Shown: piece after piece, positions 7,380-14,409 of the stretch
Layout of the letters: each line of letters starts with the position of its first letter
Numbering within the stretch: the first letter of the stretch is position 1
Origin: WHSM01 sp050701635
GTDB lineage: Bacteria > Actinomycetota > Actinomycetes > Mycobacteriales > Micromonosporaceae
Direction: 5' to 3'
Assembly: GCA_050701635.1 (NCBI GenBank)
Contig: JBOGDF010000096.1
Location: 1-15,798, forward strand
DNA: 15,798 bases
The notes under the pieces: generated by a model
The model's database searches: none
What the model saw: the letters and a program-made list of their open reading frames with translations, nothing else
What the model was told of the DNA's origin: nothing
Made by a program: the position numbers and the translations under genes

Positions 7380-7502
7380 CCCGCCATCCTGGTGCGCCGC
7401 CGGCCGCCCCGCATCCGGGTAGGCGGCCGCGGGCTGCGGCCGGCTGGAACAATCGAGACGGCGCCGGGCCGCGACCGCGGTAGGCAGACAGGGGAGTACG
7501 AG

Positions 7503-9152
7503 GTGGCCACCGTGACCAAGGTCGTCGCACCGGCGGATCCGGCGGACCCGGAGGCGCCCGCCGCGGGACCGCTGCCGCGGTGGGCGGCGTACCCGCTGTC
7601 GCTGGTGTCGGGGATCGCCCTGGTGTACGCGTTCCCCCCGTACGACCTGTGGTGGCTGGCCCCGCTGGCCGTCGCCGGGCTGGCGGGCGCCGCGCACCGG
7701 CAGCGGATCCGTACCGGCGCCGGGCTCGGGCTGCTGGCCGGCGCGGTGTATTTCGGGCCGCTGCTGCACTGGACCGCGATCGACGCCCGGATCGGATGGT
7801 GGCCCTGGCTGGCGCTGACGCTATTCCAGGCGTCGTACGTCGCGCTGCTGGGCGCCGCGGCGGCGGCCACCAGCCGGCTCGCCGACCGCCGGGTCTGGGC
7901 TTGGCCGCTGCTCGTCGGCGCGCTCTGGCTGGCGCAGGAGGCGCTGCGCTCCCGCGCCCCGTTCGGCGGCTTCCCGTGGGGCCGGTTGGCGTTCAGCCAG
8001 GCCGACTCGCCGCTGGTGTGGCTCGCCGCGCTCGGCGGCGGTCCGCTGGTGACCTTCGGGGTGGCGGTCACCGGTGGTCTGGTCGTTGCCGCCGGCTGGC
8101 GCTTCGCGGAACACCGCCGCCAACCGGCTGAGCAGGCCGCTGCGCCCGTCACGCACCGTTTCTGGCTGCGTGGCACCGCTCTGGCGGGTGCGTACCTCCT
8201 GGTGCCTCTCAGCGGGCTCTTCATCCCGTACGCGCCCGCCGCCGGCGAAGCGGTCACCGTGGCGATCGTGCAGGGCAACGTGCCCCGGATCGGGCTGGAC
8301 TTCAACGCCCAGCGCCGCGCCGTGCTCGACAACCACGTCGACGCCACGCTCGAGCTGGCCCGCAAGGTGGGGGAGGACACCGCCGACCAGCCTGACCTGG
8401 TGATCTGGCCGGAGAACGCCAGCGACATCGACCCGCTGCTCAACGACGACGCGTACCAGCGGATCTCCGACGCGGCCGCCGCGATCGGCGCGCCGATCCT
8501 GGTAGGCGCCGTGCTGCGGGGTCCCGGCGAGCAGACCAGCAACGCGGGCCTGGTCTGGCTGCCCGGCACCGGCCCCACCGACCGGTACGTCAAGCAGCAC
8601 CCGGTGCCGTTCGCCGAGTACATGCCGATGCGCCCGCTGGTACGCATGATCACCGACAAGGCCGACCTGGCGGGCAACTTCGCCAGCGGCGAAAAGCCCG
8701 GCGTCCTGCGGGTCGGGCCGGCGGTGCTGGGCGACGTGATCTGCTTCGAGGTGGCGTACGACAACCTGGTCCGCGACACCGTGACCGGCGGCGCCAACCT
8801 GCTGGTGGTGCAGACCAACAACGCCACCTTCAACGAGTCCGAGGCGCGCCAGCAGCTGGCGATGGTACGGCTGCGCGCCATCGAGCACGGCCGCCCGGCG
8901 CTGATGGCCTCCACCGTTGGGGTGTCCGGATTCGTCGCCCCCGACGGCACCGTCACCGAGGCCAGCGGGTTCAACACCCGGCACGTCGCGGTCCGTACCT
9001 TCCGTTTAGGAACGGGCCGTACCCTGTCGACCCGGCTGGGCGTACTCCCGGAGCTGCTGCTCAGCCTGGCAGCATTGGCAGCGGTGGGTACGGCGATCCT
9101 GCGCCGGCGCGCTACCGCCCGCACCGCGGCAGGCGAAGGGAGGGAATCTTGA
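7503..9152 (+). CDS. lnt: Apolipoprotein N-acyltransferase
   Basis: A 549-residue membrane enzyme that adds the third acyl chain to the N-terminal Cys of lipoproteins. An N-terminal cytoplasmic Pro/Ala-rich stretch (about 25 residues) is followed by hydrophobic segments from about residues 28 to 200 and the family block RAPFGGFPWGRLAFSQ (151-166). One more hydrophobic segment lies near 225-240. Then comes the periplasmic nitrilase-like domain with the catalytic triad Glu304 (VIWPEN), Lys364 (YVKQHPVPF) and Cys414 (GDVICFEVAYD). All three catalytic residues are present. A final hydrophobic stretch precedes the basic C-terminus. The start is GTG at 7503 with GGGGAG 6 bases upstream; a second GTG at 7512 is less well placed. 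The stop overlaps the ppm1 start (TTGA), giving a tight lnt-ppm1 pair. Confidence 0.94.
   Translation: MATVTKVVAPADPADPEAPAAGPLPRWAAYPLSLVSGIALVYAFPPYDLWWLAPLAVAGLAGAAHRQRIRTGAGLGLLAGAVYFGPLLHWTAIDARIGWWPWLALTLFQASYVALLGAAAAATSRLADRRVWAWPLLVGALWLAQEALRSRAPFGGFPWGRLAFSQADSPLVWLAALGGGPLVTFGVAVTGGLVVAAGWRFAEHRRQPAEQAAAPVTHRFWLRGTALAGAYLLVPLSGLFIPYAPAAGEAVTVAIVQGNVPRIGLDFNAQRRAVLDNHVDATLELARKVGEDTADQPDLVIWPENASDIDPLLNDDAYQRISDAAAAIGAPILVGAVLRGPGEQTSNAGLVWLPGTGPTDRYVKQHPVPFAEYMPMRPLVRMITDKADLAGNFASGEKPGVLRVGPAVLGDVICFEVAYDNLVRDTVTGGANLLVVQTNNATFNESEARQQLAMVRLRAIEHGRPALMASTVGVSGFVAPDGTVTEASGFNTRHVAVRTFRLGTGRTLSTRLGVLPELLLSLAALAAVGTAILRRRATARTAAGEGRES
9137..9144 (+). promoter_or_regulatory. Shine-Dalgarno site of ppm1
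   Basis: AGGGAGGG lies 4 bases before the TTG at 9149, inside the last codons of lnt. This strong site supports the rare TTG start. Confidence 0.6.
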
Positions 9153-9928
9153 CCGAGGAGTCGAGTACGGCCGAGCTGGGGTATCCCGGTCTCGGCCGGG
9201 TCCTCGTGGTGGTGCCCACGTACAACGAGGCGGACAACATCCGGCAGATCACCGGGCGGCTGCGTACCGCGGTGCCGCAGGCGGACCTGCTGATCGCCGA
9301 CGACAACAGCCCGGACGGCACCGGCCGGATCGCCGACGAGCTGGCCGCCGGCGACGAGCAGGTCACCGTGATGCACCGGCCCGGCAAGCAGGGGCTGGGC
9401 GCGGCGTACATCGCGGGCTTCCGGTGGGCGGCCGAGCACGGGTACGACGCCGTGGTCGAGATGGACGCCGACGGCTCGCACTCCCCGGAGCAGCTGCCAC
9501 AGCTCCTCGAAGCGCTGCGCGACGCCGAGGTGGTGATCGGATCCCGCTGGGTACGCGGCGGCACCGTGGTCAACTGGCCGCTCCACCGGCTGCTGCTCTC
9601 CCGCGGCGCCAACCTCTACACCCGGCTCGCGCTCGGCATGCCGGTACGCGACGCGACCGGCGGCTACCGCGCGTACCGGATGCCGGTGCTGGACAAGCTC
9701 GATCTGGACGCCGTGGCGTCGCAGGGCTACTGCTTCCAGGTGGACCTGACCTGGCGGGCCTACCGGGACGGTGCCCGGGTAAGGGAAGTCCCGATCAGCT
9801 TCACCGAACGCCAGCGCGGCGCCAGCAAGATGAGCTCCTCGATCGTCAGGGAAGCCCTCTGGCGTGTCACTGTGTGGGGAGTGCAGTCGCGCTGGGCCGC
9901 CCTGCGCCGTACCGTCGGCGGCCGGTGA
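9149..9928 (+). CDS. ppm1: Polyprenol-phosphate mannose synthase (GT2 family)
   Basis: A 259-residue family-2 glycosyltransferase that moves mannose from GDP-mannose to polyprenyl phosphate, giving the donor for protein O-mannosylation and mannolipids at the membrane. Seen in the sequence: VVVPTYNEADN (21-30), the nucleotide-site Asp pair in IADDNSPDGTG (Asp51, Asp52), the metal-binding DxD as D106-A-D108 (EMDADGSHSPEQ), GSRWVRGG (131-138), DATGGYRAYR, and the acceptor-side QVDLTWRAY with FTERQRGASKMS near the end. It has no C-terminal membrane helices, like the catalytic D1 part of the mycobacterial enzyme. The start is TTG overlapping the lnt stop and preceded by a strong ribosome site. The lnt-ppm1 order equals the domain order of the fused Mycobacterium tuberculosis protein. 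Confidence 0.93.
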   Translation: MTEESSTAELGYPGLGRVLVVVPTYNEADNIRQITGRLRTAVPQADLLIADDNSPDGTGRIADELAAGDEQVTVMHRPGKQGLGAAYIAGFRWAAEHGYDAVVEMDADGSHSPEQLPQLLEALRDAEVVIGSRWVRGGTVVNWPLHRLLLSRGANLYTRLALGMPVRDATGGYRAYRMPVLDKLDLDAVASQGYCFQVDLTWRAYRDGARVREVPISFTERQRGASKMSSSIVREALWRVTVWGVQSRWAALRRTVGGR

Positions 9929-9957
9929 GACCAGCTGACTCGAGGAGGCGAGGCTCC

Positions 9958-10539
9958 ATGCGTTGGCGACTGATCGTCGCCGCGGTGCTGCTGATCCCGG
10001 TGGCCGAGATCGCGGCCTGGATCGGGGTGGCACAGCTGGTCGGCTTCGGCTGGGCGCTGCTCGGCACCCTCGCCACGTCGGTGCTGGGTTTCTTCGTGGT
10101 ACGCGGTGAGAGCCGCCGTGCGTTCCGCCGCTTCCAACAGACGATGGAGTCCGGTCAGGTGCCCGGCACCGAAGCCAGCAACGGCGCGCTGCGGCTGCTC
10201 GGCGGGATCGCCCTGGTGATTCCCGGGTACGTCACCGACCTGATCGGCCTGCTGCTGCTCGCCCCGCCGATCCGTTCCCTGGCACGCGATCGGATGCTGC
10301 GCGGCTTCGTCAAGCGGATGTCGCCCGAGACCGCCAACCGGGTGTTCGGCCCGCGCCGGGTCAGGGTACGCCGTGGCCCGTCCCGGCCCGGCACACCGCC
10401 CGGCACACCGCCGCCCGCCGGCGCGGACCAGCCGGCACCCGAGGTGCTCGAAGGCGAAATCCTGGAAGGCGACGTCATCGACGTCGACGCCACCAGCACC
10501 GACGACCGCCGCGCGCCGGCCGACCCGTACCAACCCTGA
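9958..10539 (+). CDS. fxsA: FxsA-family membrane protein
   Basis: A 193-residue cytoplasmic-membrane protein of the FxsA family. The E. coli member is known for relieving F-plasmid exclusion of phage T7, and the basic role is unknown. Residues 5-27 and 29-48 form hydrophobic segments ending in FFVVRGESRRAFRR, and residues 78-105 give the family block GGIALVIPGYVTDLIGLLLL-APP. The tail from about 133 is basic, then Pro-rich, and ends with the acidic repeat-like stretch VLEGEILEGDVIDVD. The start is an ATG with AGGAGG 9 bases upstream. It lies 29 bases after ppm1 and is probably in the same transcript. The ppm1-fxsA-rbpA grouping is, as far as I recall, also found in Streptomyces coelicolor (SCO1423-1421), which supports all three calls. 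Confidence 0.9.
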   Translation: MRWRLIVAAVLLIPVAEIAAWIGVAQLVGFGWALLGTLATSVLGFFVVRGESRRAFRRFQQTMESGQVPGTEASNGALRLLGGIALVIPGYVTDLIGLLLLAPPIRSLARDRMLRGFVKRMSPETANRVFGPRRVRVRRGPSRPGTPPGTPPPAGADQPAPEVLEGEILEGDVIDVDATSTDDRRAPADPYQP

Positions 10540-10544
10540 AACAG

Positions 10545-10580
10545 CGTCATGGGGCCCTGGTTTCCCAGAGCCCCATGACG
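10545..10580. terminator. Bidirectional hairpin between fxsA and rbpA
   Basis: Bases 10545-10560 pair with 10565-10580 (16 positions, one C/A mismatch) around the loop TTTC. The stem starts CGTCATGGGG. It begins 6 bases after the fxsA stop and ends 14 bases from the rbpA stop, so it can end both converging transcripts. Neither side has a U tract. Confidence 0.85.
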
Positions 10581-10594
10581 TGTGGTCGGTGGTG

Positions 10595-10939
10595 TCAGGC
10601 GGACTTGCCGCGCCGGGTGCGCAGCCCCTCCAGCCGCTCGGCGAGGATCTCTTCGAGCTCCCCGATGCTGCGCCGCTCCAGCAGCATGTCCCAGTGGGTA
10701 CGCGGCGGCTTGCTCTTCTTCTGCTCCGGCTCGTCGCCGTCGATCAGCTTGGCGGTGCTGCCGTCGAACCGGCACTCCCAGGTGGCCGGCACCTCGGCGT
10801 CCACAGCGAAGGGCACCTCGAGCCGGTGACCATTGGCGCAGAGGTACTCCCGAGTCTGACGCGGAGCCAGCTCGGTGTTGCGGTCGGACTCGTAGCTGAT
10901 GGCTCCGAGGCGGCTGCCGCGCAGCATGCGCTCGCCCAT
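10595..10939 (-). CDS. rbpA: RNA polymerase-binding protein RbpA
   Basis: A 114-residue actinobacterial transcription activator that binds RNA polymerase and the principal sigma factors and helps open promoters. It begins with the N-terminal tail MGERMLRGSRLGAISYESD, typical of the family. A small beta-barrel core follows, with C34-ANG-H38 and Cys56 (TWEC). After an acidic/basic linker comes the C-terminal sigma-interaction helix pair (about 80-110, THWDMLLERRSIGELEEIL). In some homologues a second Cys follows Cys56 to complete a zinc site; here the residues are RFDG, so the fourth ligand seems absent. The start is an ATG with AGGGAAG about 10 bases upstream. A SigR-type promoter lies 41-69 bases upstream, so it probably responds to thiol-oxidative stress. 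Confidence 0.96.
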   Translation of the reverse strand: MGERMLRGSRLGAISYESDRNTELAPRQTREYLCANGHRLEVPFAVDAEVPATWECRFDGSTAKLIDGDEPEQKKSKPPRTHWDMLLERRSIGELEEILAERLEGLRTRRGKSA

Positions 10940-11211
10940 GATCGGCTCTTCCCTCTCAGGTTCGTACGGTTAACGTGTGCAACGACCAGCATCGGTCGGA
11001 TGATTCCCACCTGGCGTCAGGCCCAACCGGCACTCCTACCAGGCCGCCGAGTCAGTTGTACAGGAGACGCGCACGGGACACTCGGATGACACAGCGGTGA
11101 GCACTGTCACCAGGATAGCGCGGGCATCAGCCCCATTTTCGGGCGGTTCATCCATACTCAACTCACAATGCGTAACCGCGCGTGGGATTGCTCACGCTAC
11201 CGGCTTCCGGG
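10940..11211. other. Divergent intergenic region between rbpA and the ArsR regulator
   Basis: Besides the SigR-type site near its left end I see no supported gene. A short frame from an ATG at 11168 joins the ArsR gene in frame, but it has no ribosome site and its residues do not look like the family's N-terminus. A loose palindromic stretch (GTGAGCACTGTCACC, near 11096-11110) is present without an assignable role. Confidence 0.5.
10980..11008 (-). promoter_or_regulatory. SigR-type promoter of rbpA
   Basis: On the minus strand GGGAAT (11008-11003) is followed by 19 bases and GTTG (10983-10980). This matches the SigR consensus of Streptomyces, GGAAT-N18/19-GTT. The -10 ends about 40 bases before the rbpA ATG, leaving a leader of about 34 bases. 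In Streptomyces coelicolor rbpA is a known SigR target, which supports the call. Confidence 0.75.
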
Positions 11212-11234
11212 TTCAGCTGTCGCTGAATACAGCG
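11212..11234 (+). promoter_or_regulatory. Candidate operator of the ArsR-CDF operon
   Basis: Three overlapping perfect inverted repeats occur here: TTCAGC-TGTC-GCTGAA (11212-11227), GCTGT-N8-ACAGC (11216-11233) and CGCTG-AATA-CAGCG (11221-11234). They lie 20-40 bases before the regulator start, where an autoregulated ArsR protein would bind. This is inferred from symmetry and position only. Confidence 0.4.
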
Positions 11235-11254
11235 CCCACTGTACGGTGACGTAC

Positions 11255-11587
11255 GTGCCGCCACAGACCCTCTCGTACGGCCCCGTGCTCGCCCGGTTCG
11301 GGCACGCGCTGTCCGACCCCACCCGCGCCCGGCTGCTGCTGGCGCTGCGGGACGGGCCCGGACACCCGGCCGACCTCGCCGACCTGCTCGGCACCTCCCG
11401 GCAGAACCTCTCCAACCACCTCGCCTGCCTGCGCGGATGCGGCCTGGTGGTCGCGGTGCCGGAGGGCCGGCGTACCCGGTACGAGCTCGCCGACGCCCGG
11501 CTCGGCCATGCGCTCGGCGATCTGCTCGGGCTGGTGCTGGCGGTGGATCCGGCCTGCCAGGTCGATGCGGCGGGGGAGTGCCCGTGA
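11255..11587 (+). CDS. CmtR-like ArsR-family metal-sensing repressor
   Basis: A 110-residue winged-helix ArsR/SmtB repressor that should leave its operator when metal binds. The core reads ALSDPTRARLLLAL, then the recognition helix region TSRQNLSNHLACLRGCGLV and the wing EGRRTRYELAD. It closely resembles CmtR of Mycobacterium tuberculosis, a Cd/Pb sensor using Cys57, Cys61 and Cys102. Here Cys58 and Cys62 have the same spacing in the same helix, and Cys101 follows near the C-terminus, so the thiolate site is conserved. An extra Cys109 is present. The start is uncertain. I chose GTG 11255, with GGTGA 5 bases upstream and the N-terminal length of CmtR; GTG 11246 in the same frame is also possible. 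The stop overlaps the transporter start (GTGA). Confidence 0.85.
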   Translation: MPPQTLSYGPVLARFGHALSDPTRARLLLALRDGPGHPADLADLLGTSRQNLSNHLACLRGCGLVVAVPEGRRTRYELADARLGHALGDLLGLVLAVDPACQVDAAGECP

Positions 11588-12264
11588 CCAGCCTGGCGCT
11601 CGGGCCCGCGCCCTCGCGGCGAGGCCTCCTCACCCGGCGGCTGCGCTGGCTGGTGGCCGCGACGATCGCGTACAACGTGGTGGAGGCGGTCGTCGCGCTG
11701 ACCGCCGGTGCGTGGGCGTCGTCGACCGCGCTGATCGGCTTCGGGCTGGACTCGGTGATCGAAGTCTCCTCCGCGGCCGTGGTGGCGTGGCAGTTCTCCG
11801 GCTCCGACCCCCAGACGCGGGAGCGGCGCGCGCTGCGGCTGATCGCGCTGTCGTTCTTCGCGCTCGCGGCGTACGTCACGGTCGACTCGGTGTTCGCCCT
11901 GCTGTGGGGGAGCGACACCGCCCACTCCAGCATCGGCCTGGTCCTCGCCGGTACGTCGCTCGTGGTGATGCCGGTGCTGTCGTTCTCGCAGCGGCGGGTC
12001 GGTCGCGAGCTGGGCTCCCGTACGGCGGTCGCCGACTCCCGCCAGACGCTGCTGTGTACGTACCTGTCAGCCGTACTGCTCGTCGGGCTCGCCCTCAACA
12101 GCCTGTACGGCTGGTCCTGGGCGGACCCGGTCGCGGCGCTGGTGATCGCGGGTGTCGCGCTGAAAGAGGGCCGGGACGCGTGGCGCGGCGACGTGTGCTG
12201 CACGGTGCCCAGCACCGCCGACGAGCCGGACGACGACAGCGGCGACTGCTGCGCCGGCCGCTAA
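11584..12264 (+). CDS. Cation diffusion facilitator-type metal transporter with Cys-rich tail
   Basis: A 226-residue membrane protein resembling the transmembrane part of cation diffusion facilitators (metal/proton antiporters), without the usual roughly 90-residue cytoplasmic domain. About six hydrophobic segments are visible between residues 22 and 195. At the positions where YiiP-type pumps carry Asp-x3-Asp and His-x3-Asp, this protein seems to have D56-x3-E60 in helix 2 and Q154-x3-C158 in helix 5. The closing part YGWSWADPVAALVIAG is typical. The tail has C205-C206 and C222-C223 around an Asp-rich stretch, likely a metal-collecting end. The start is GTG 11584 with GGGGGAG 5 bases upstream, overlapping the regulator stop. 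With a CmtR-like sensor in front, efflux of Cd, Pb or another soft metal is the best guess; the metal is inference. Confidence 0.82.
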   Translation: MTSLALGPAPSRRGLLTRRLRWLVAATIAYNVVEAVVALTAGAWASSTALIGFGLDSVIEVSSAAVVAWQFSGSDPQTRERRALRLIALSFFALAAYVTVDSVFALLWGSDTAHSSIGLVLAGTSLVVMPVLSFSQRRVGRELGSRTAVADSRQTLLCTYLSAVLLVGLALNSLYGWSWADPVAALVIAGVALKEGRDAWRGDVCCTVPSTADEPDDDSGDCCAGR

Positions 12265-12268
12265 GCCT

Positions 12269-12286
12269 CGCGGCGGCCTCGCCGTG
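12269..12286. terminator. Weak hairpin between convergent genes
   Basis: CGGCG (12271-12275) and CGCCG (12280-12284) pair around GCCT, with one G-U and one C-G pair outside, in the 40-base gap between the transporter and thymidine kinase stops. It has no U tract. It may be a shared terminator, but the stem is short and such stems arise by chance in GC-rich DNA. Confidence 0.3.
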
Positions 12287-12304
12287 GTACCGAGTGCAAC
12301 CCCG

Positions 12305-12997
12305 TTACTCGAGCTCGAGCTGACCCGCGGCGGGAGTCGCCGGCCCGAGGTCGCCGGCCCGGTAGTGCCGCCGGCACAGCACCTGGTAGCGCACCTCGTC
12401 GGCGTCGGTGTCGCCGATCACCACCTGCGCACCCTCCCGCTGTACGGTGCCCCCGGTCACCCGGGCGTTGAAGTTGCCCTCCCGGCCGCACCAGCACAAC
12501 ACCTCGACCTGCAGCCGTACCACCTCGTCGGCCAGCTCCAGCAGCCGCTTCACCGCGGGGAACAGGCAGGAGCGGAAGTCGGTGGCCAGGCCGAAGGCGT
12601 ACACGTCGACGTCGGAGCAGTCGACCAGGTCGGCCATCTGCTCGACCTGCTCCGGCAGGTAGAACTGCGCCTCGTCACAGATCAGGTAGTCGACCCGCTG
12701 GCCGACCGCCCAGTGCCCGCGTACCAACTCCCGAAGGTCTGTCTGGTCTGTGAGCTCGAGCGCGGCGCGGCCCAGACCGATCCGGCTGGTGATCCGGGGC
12801 GTGCCGGAGCGGTCGTGCTTGGTCAGCAGCAGCCCGCGGCGACGCTGCCGCGAGTGGTTGTGGTCCATCTGCAGCGCCAACGTGGACTTACCGCAGTCCA
12901 TCGGCCCGTAGTAGAACTTCAACCGGGCACCGTCGTGCCGGGAGCGGCGGTCGCCCGCGGCCGGTACGACAGCCAGCGCGTCGTCGGGATCGGTCAC
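12305..12997 (-). CDS. tdk: Thymidine kinase (type II, TK1-like)
   Basis: A 230-residue kinase that phosphorylates thymidine to dTMP in nucleoside salvage. It shows the P-loop GPMDCGKST (31-39), then ALQMDHNH, the Walker-B/lid region CDEAQF (Glu109 the likely catalytic base), and the structural zinc site Cys168, Cys170, Cys208 and His211 (VLCWCGREG, LCRRHY). The first pair is C-x-C rather than the C-x2-C of many homologues. The start is uncertain. GTG 12997 gives a 25-residue extension before LKFYYGPM, while TTG 12922 would give the 205-residue form that looks more like classical TKs. Neither has a clear ribosome site; the extension has coding-like composition, so I kept GTG. It lies 23 bases after the transporter gene on the same strand, probably cotranscribed and coupled. 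Confidence 0.92.
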   Translation of the reverse strand: MTDPDDALAVVPAAGDRRSRHDGARLKFYYGPMDCGKSTLALQMDHNHSRQRRRGLLLTKHDRSGTPRITSRIGLGRAALELTDQTDLRELVRGHWAVGQRVDYLICDEAQFYLPEQVEQMADLVDCSDVDVYAFGLATDFRSCLFPAVKRLLELADEVVRLQVEVLCWCGREGNFNARVTGGTVQREGAQVVIGDTDADEVRYQVLCRRHYRAGDLGPATPAAGQLELE

Positions 12998-13020
12998 GAC
13001 AGGCGAGCTTATCGGCTGCC

Positions 13021-14409
13021 TCACAGCACCCGGGGCGGCGTGTTGCCGGCGGCCAGGATGGCGCGGCGCATCGGGACCATCGCGAGCGCGGCCAGGCCGA
13101 CCACGAAGAAGATCAGCAGCGACACCAGGCCGACCCGGTAGCTGTGCACCAGCTGGAACACCAGACCGAACACCAGCGGCCCGAGCCAGCTGGTGCCCTT
13201 GTCGCTGATCTCGTACAGGCCGAAGTACTCCGCCTCCTTGCCGGGCGGGATCACCTGGCTGAACAGCGACCGCGACAGCGCCTGGCTGCCGCCCAGCACC
13301 AGCCCGATCAGGCCGCCCAGCAGCACGAACGGCACCACCTTGCCGACCGGCAGCCAGAACGCCCCGAGGATCACCCCGATCCACAGCACCAGGCTCAACA
13401 TCAGGGTCTTCCAGGCGCCGTACCGCTTCGCCAGTGCGCCCAGCAGCAGCGCACCGCCGAACGCCAGGAACTGCACCATCAGCACCGTGGACACCAGCGC
13501 GCTCTGCGGCAGCTTCAGCTCCTCGCTGCCGAACTGGCTGGCCAACGCGATCACCGTCTGGATCCCGTCGTTGTAGACCAGGTAGGCGAGCAGGAAGAAC
13601 AGCGTCAGGGGGTACGTCTTGAGCTGCCGCAGCGTGTGGCCGAGCTGCCGGAAACCCTGCGTCAGTACGTTGCCCGGCAGCCGGTCCAGCGGCGGACGGT
13701 CCTGCAGCCACAGCAACGGCAGCACGGTGAACGCGGCCCACCAGACACCGGAGGAGACGATGCACCAGCGCGCCAGATCCAGGGTGTCCAGGCCCGCGCT
13801 CTCACCGAGCGTGACCGCCACCAGATTCATCACCAGCAGTAACCCACCGCCCAGGTAGCCGATCGCCCACCCGACACTCGACACGCCGTCCCGGTCGTCC
13901 GGGCCGGTGAGCTGGGGCAGGAACGAGTTGTAGACCACGATGCTGGCGCCGTAGCTGATGTTCGCGATCACGAACAGTGCGCCGCCCAGCAGGTACCGGT
14001 CACCGGTCACGAACAGCATCCCGATGGTGGCCGCCGCGCCCGCGTACGCGCACACCGCCAGCAGCCAGCGCTTGCGTACCATCCGGTCCGCCACCGCACC
14101 GACCACCGGGAGCGCGAACACCGTCAGGAACACCGACAGCGACACCACGTACGGGTAGTACGAGCCGACCGCCACCTCGATCCCCAGCGGGTACACCACG
14201 CCGTTGGTGCAGGTCTCACCCGGGGCACAGCCCGCGGCCTGCTTCGCCACCGCGGTCAGGAACGGCCCGAAGAACACCGTCACCACGGTGGTGATGAACG
14301 CCGAGTTGGCCCAGTCGTAGAAGTACCACCCGACCCGTTCCCGGCGGGTGCTGGCGCCCCGTACGGCCTTGCCCTGCGGCACCTCGTCGGCGTCCTGCGC
14401 GACACCCAT
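13021..14409 (-). CDS. Major facilitator, UMF1/Atg22-like family
   Basis: A 462-residue membrane transporter with about 12 hydrophobic segments. The N-terminal block GWYFYDWANSAFITTV (28-43) and SRSLFSQVIPPGKEAEYFGLYEISDKGTSWLGPL-type sequence in the second half mark it as the UMF1 family, whose yeast relative Atg22 exports amino acids from the vacuole. The bacterial substrate is unknown. A loop of about 20 residues with Cys60 and Cys66 (CAPGETC) between the first two helices may be disulphide-bonded outside the cell. The start is an ATG; GAGAG about 7 bases upstream may be the ribosome site. Thymidine kinase follows after 23 bases. The promoter should lie in the 293-base region shared with the divergent Hsp70-like gene. 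Confidence 0.88.
   Translation of the reverse strand: MGVAQDADEVPQGKAVRGASTRRERVGWYFYDWANSAFITTVVTVFFGPFLTAVAKQAAGCAPGETCTNGVVYPLGIEVAVGSYYPYVVSLSVFLTVFALPVVGAVADRMVRKRWLLAVCAYAGAAATIGMLFVTGDRYLLGGALFVIANISYGASIVVYNSFLPQLTGPDDRDGVSSVGWAIGYLGGGLLLVMNLVAVTLGESAGLDTLDLARWCIVSSGVWWAAFTVLPLLWLQDRPPLDRLPGNVLTQGFRQLGHTLRQLKTYPLTLFFLLAYLVYNDGIQTVIALASQFGSEELKLPQSALVSTVLMVQFLAFGGALLLGALAKRYGAWKTLMLSLVLWIGVILGAFWLPVGKVVPFVLLGGLIGLVLGGSQALSRSLFSQVIPPGKEAEYFGLYEISDKGTSWLGPLVFGLVFQLVHSYRVGLVSLLIFFVVGLAALAMVPMRRAILAAGNTPPRVL

Noticed and set aside
7328..10033. A 901-codon open frame on the minus strand opposite lnt and ppm1
   Set aside because: It is very Ser/Arg/Pro/Ala-rich with no family likeness and runs across two confirmed genes; a mirror-frame artefact.
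11168..11254. Earlier ATG start for the ArsR-family regulator
   Set aside because: No ribosome site is present, the added 29 residues do not resemble the family, and the extension would cover the likely operator.
12920..12922. TTG as the thymidine kinase start
   Set aside because: It gives a classical N-terminus but has no ribosome site, and the 25-residue extension from GTG 12997 has coding-like composition. Kept as an alternative only.
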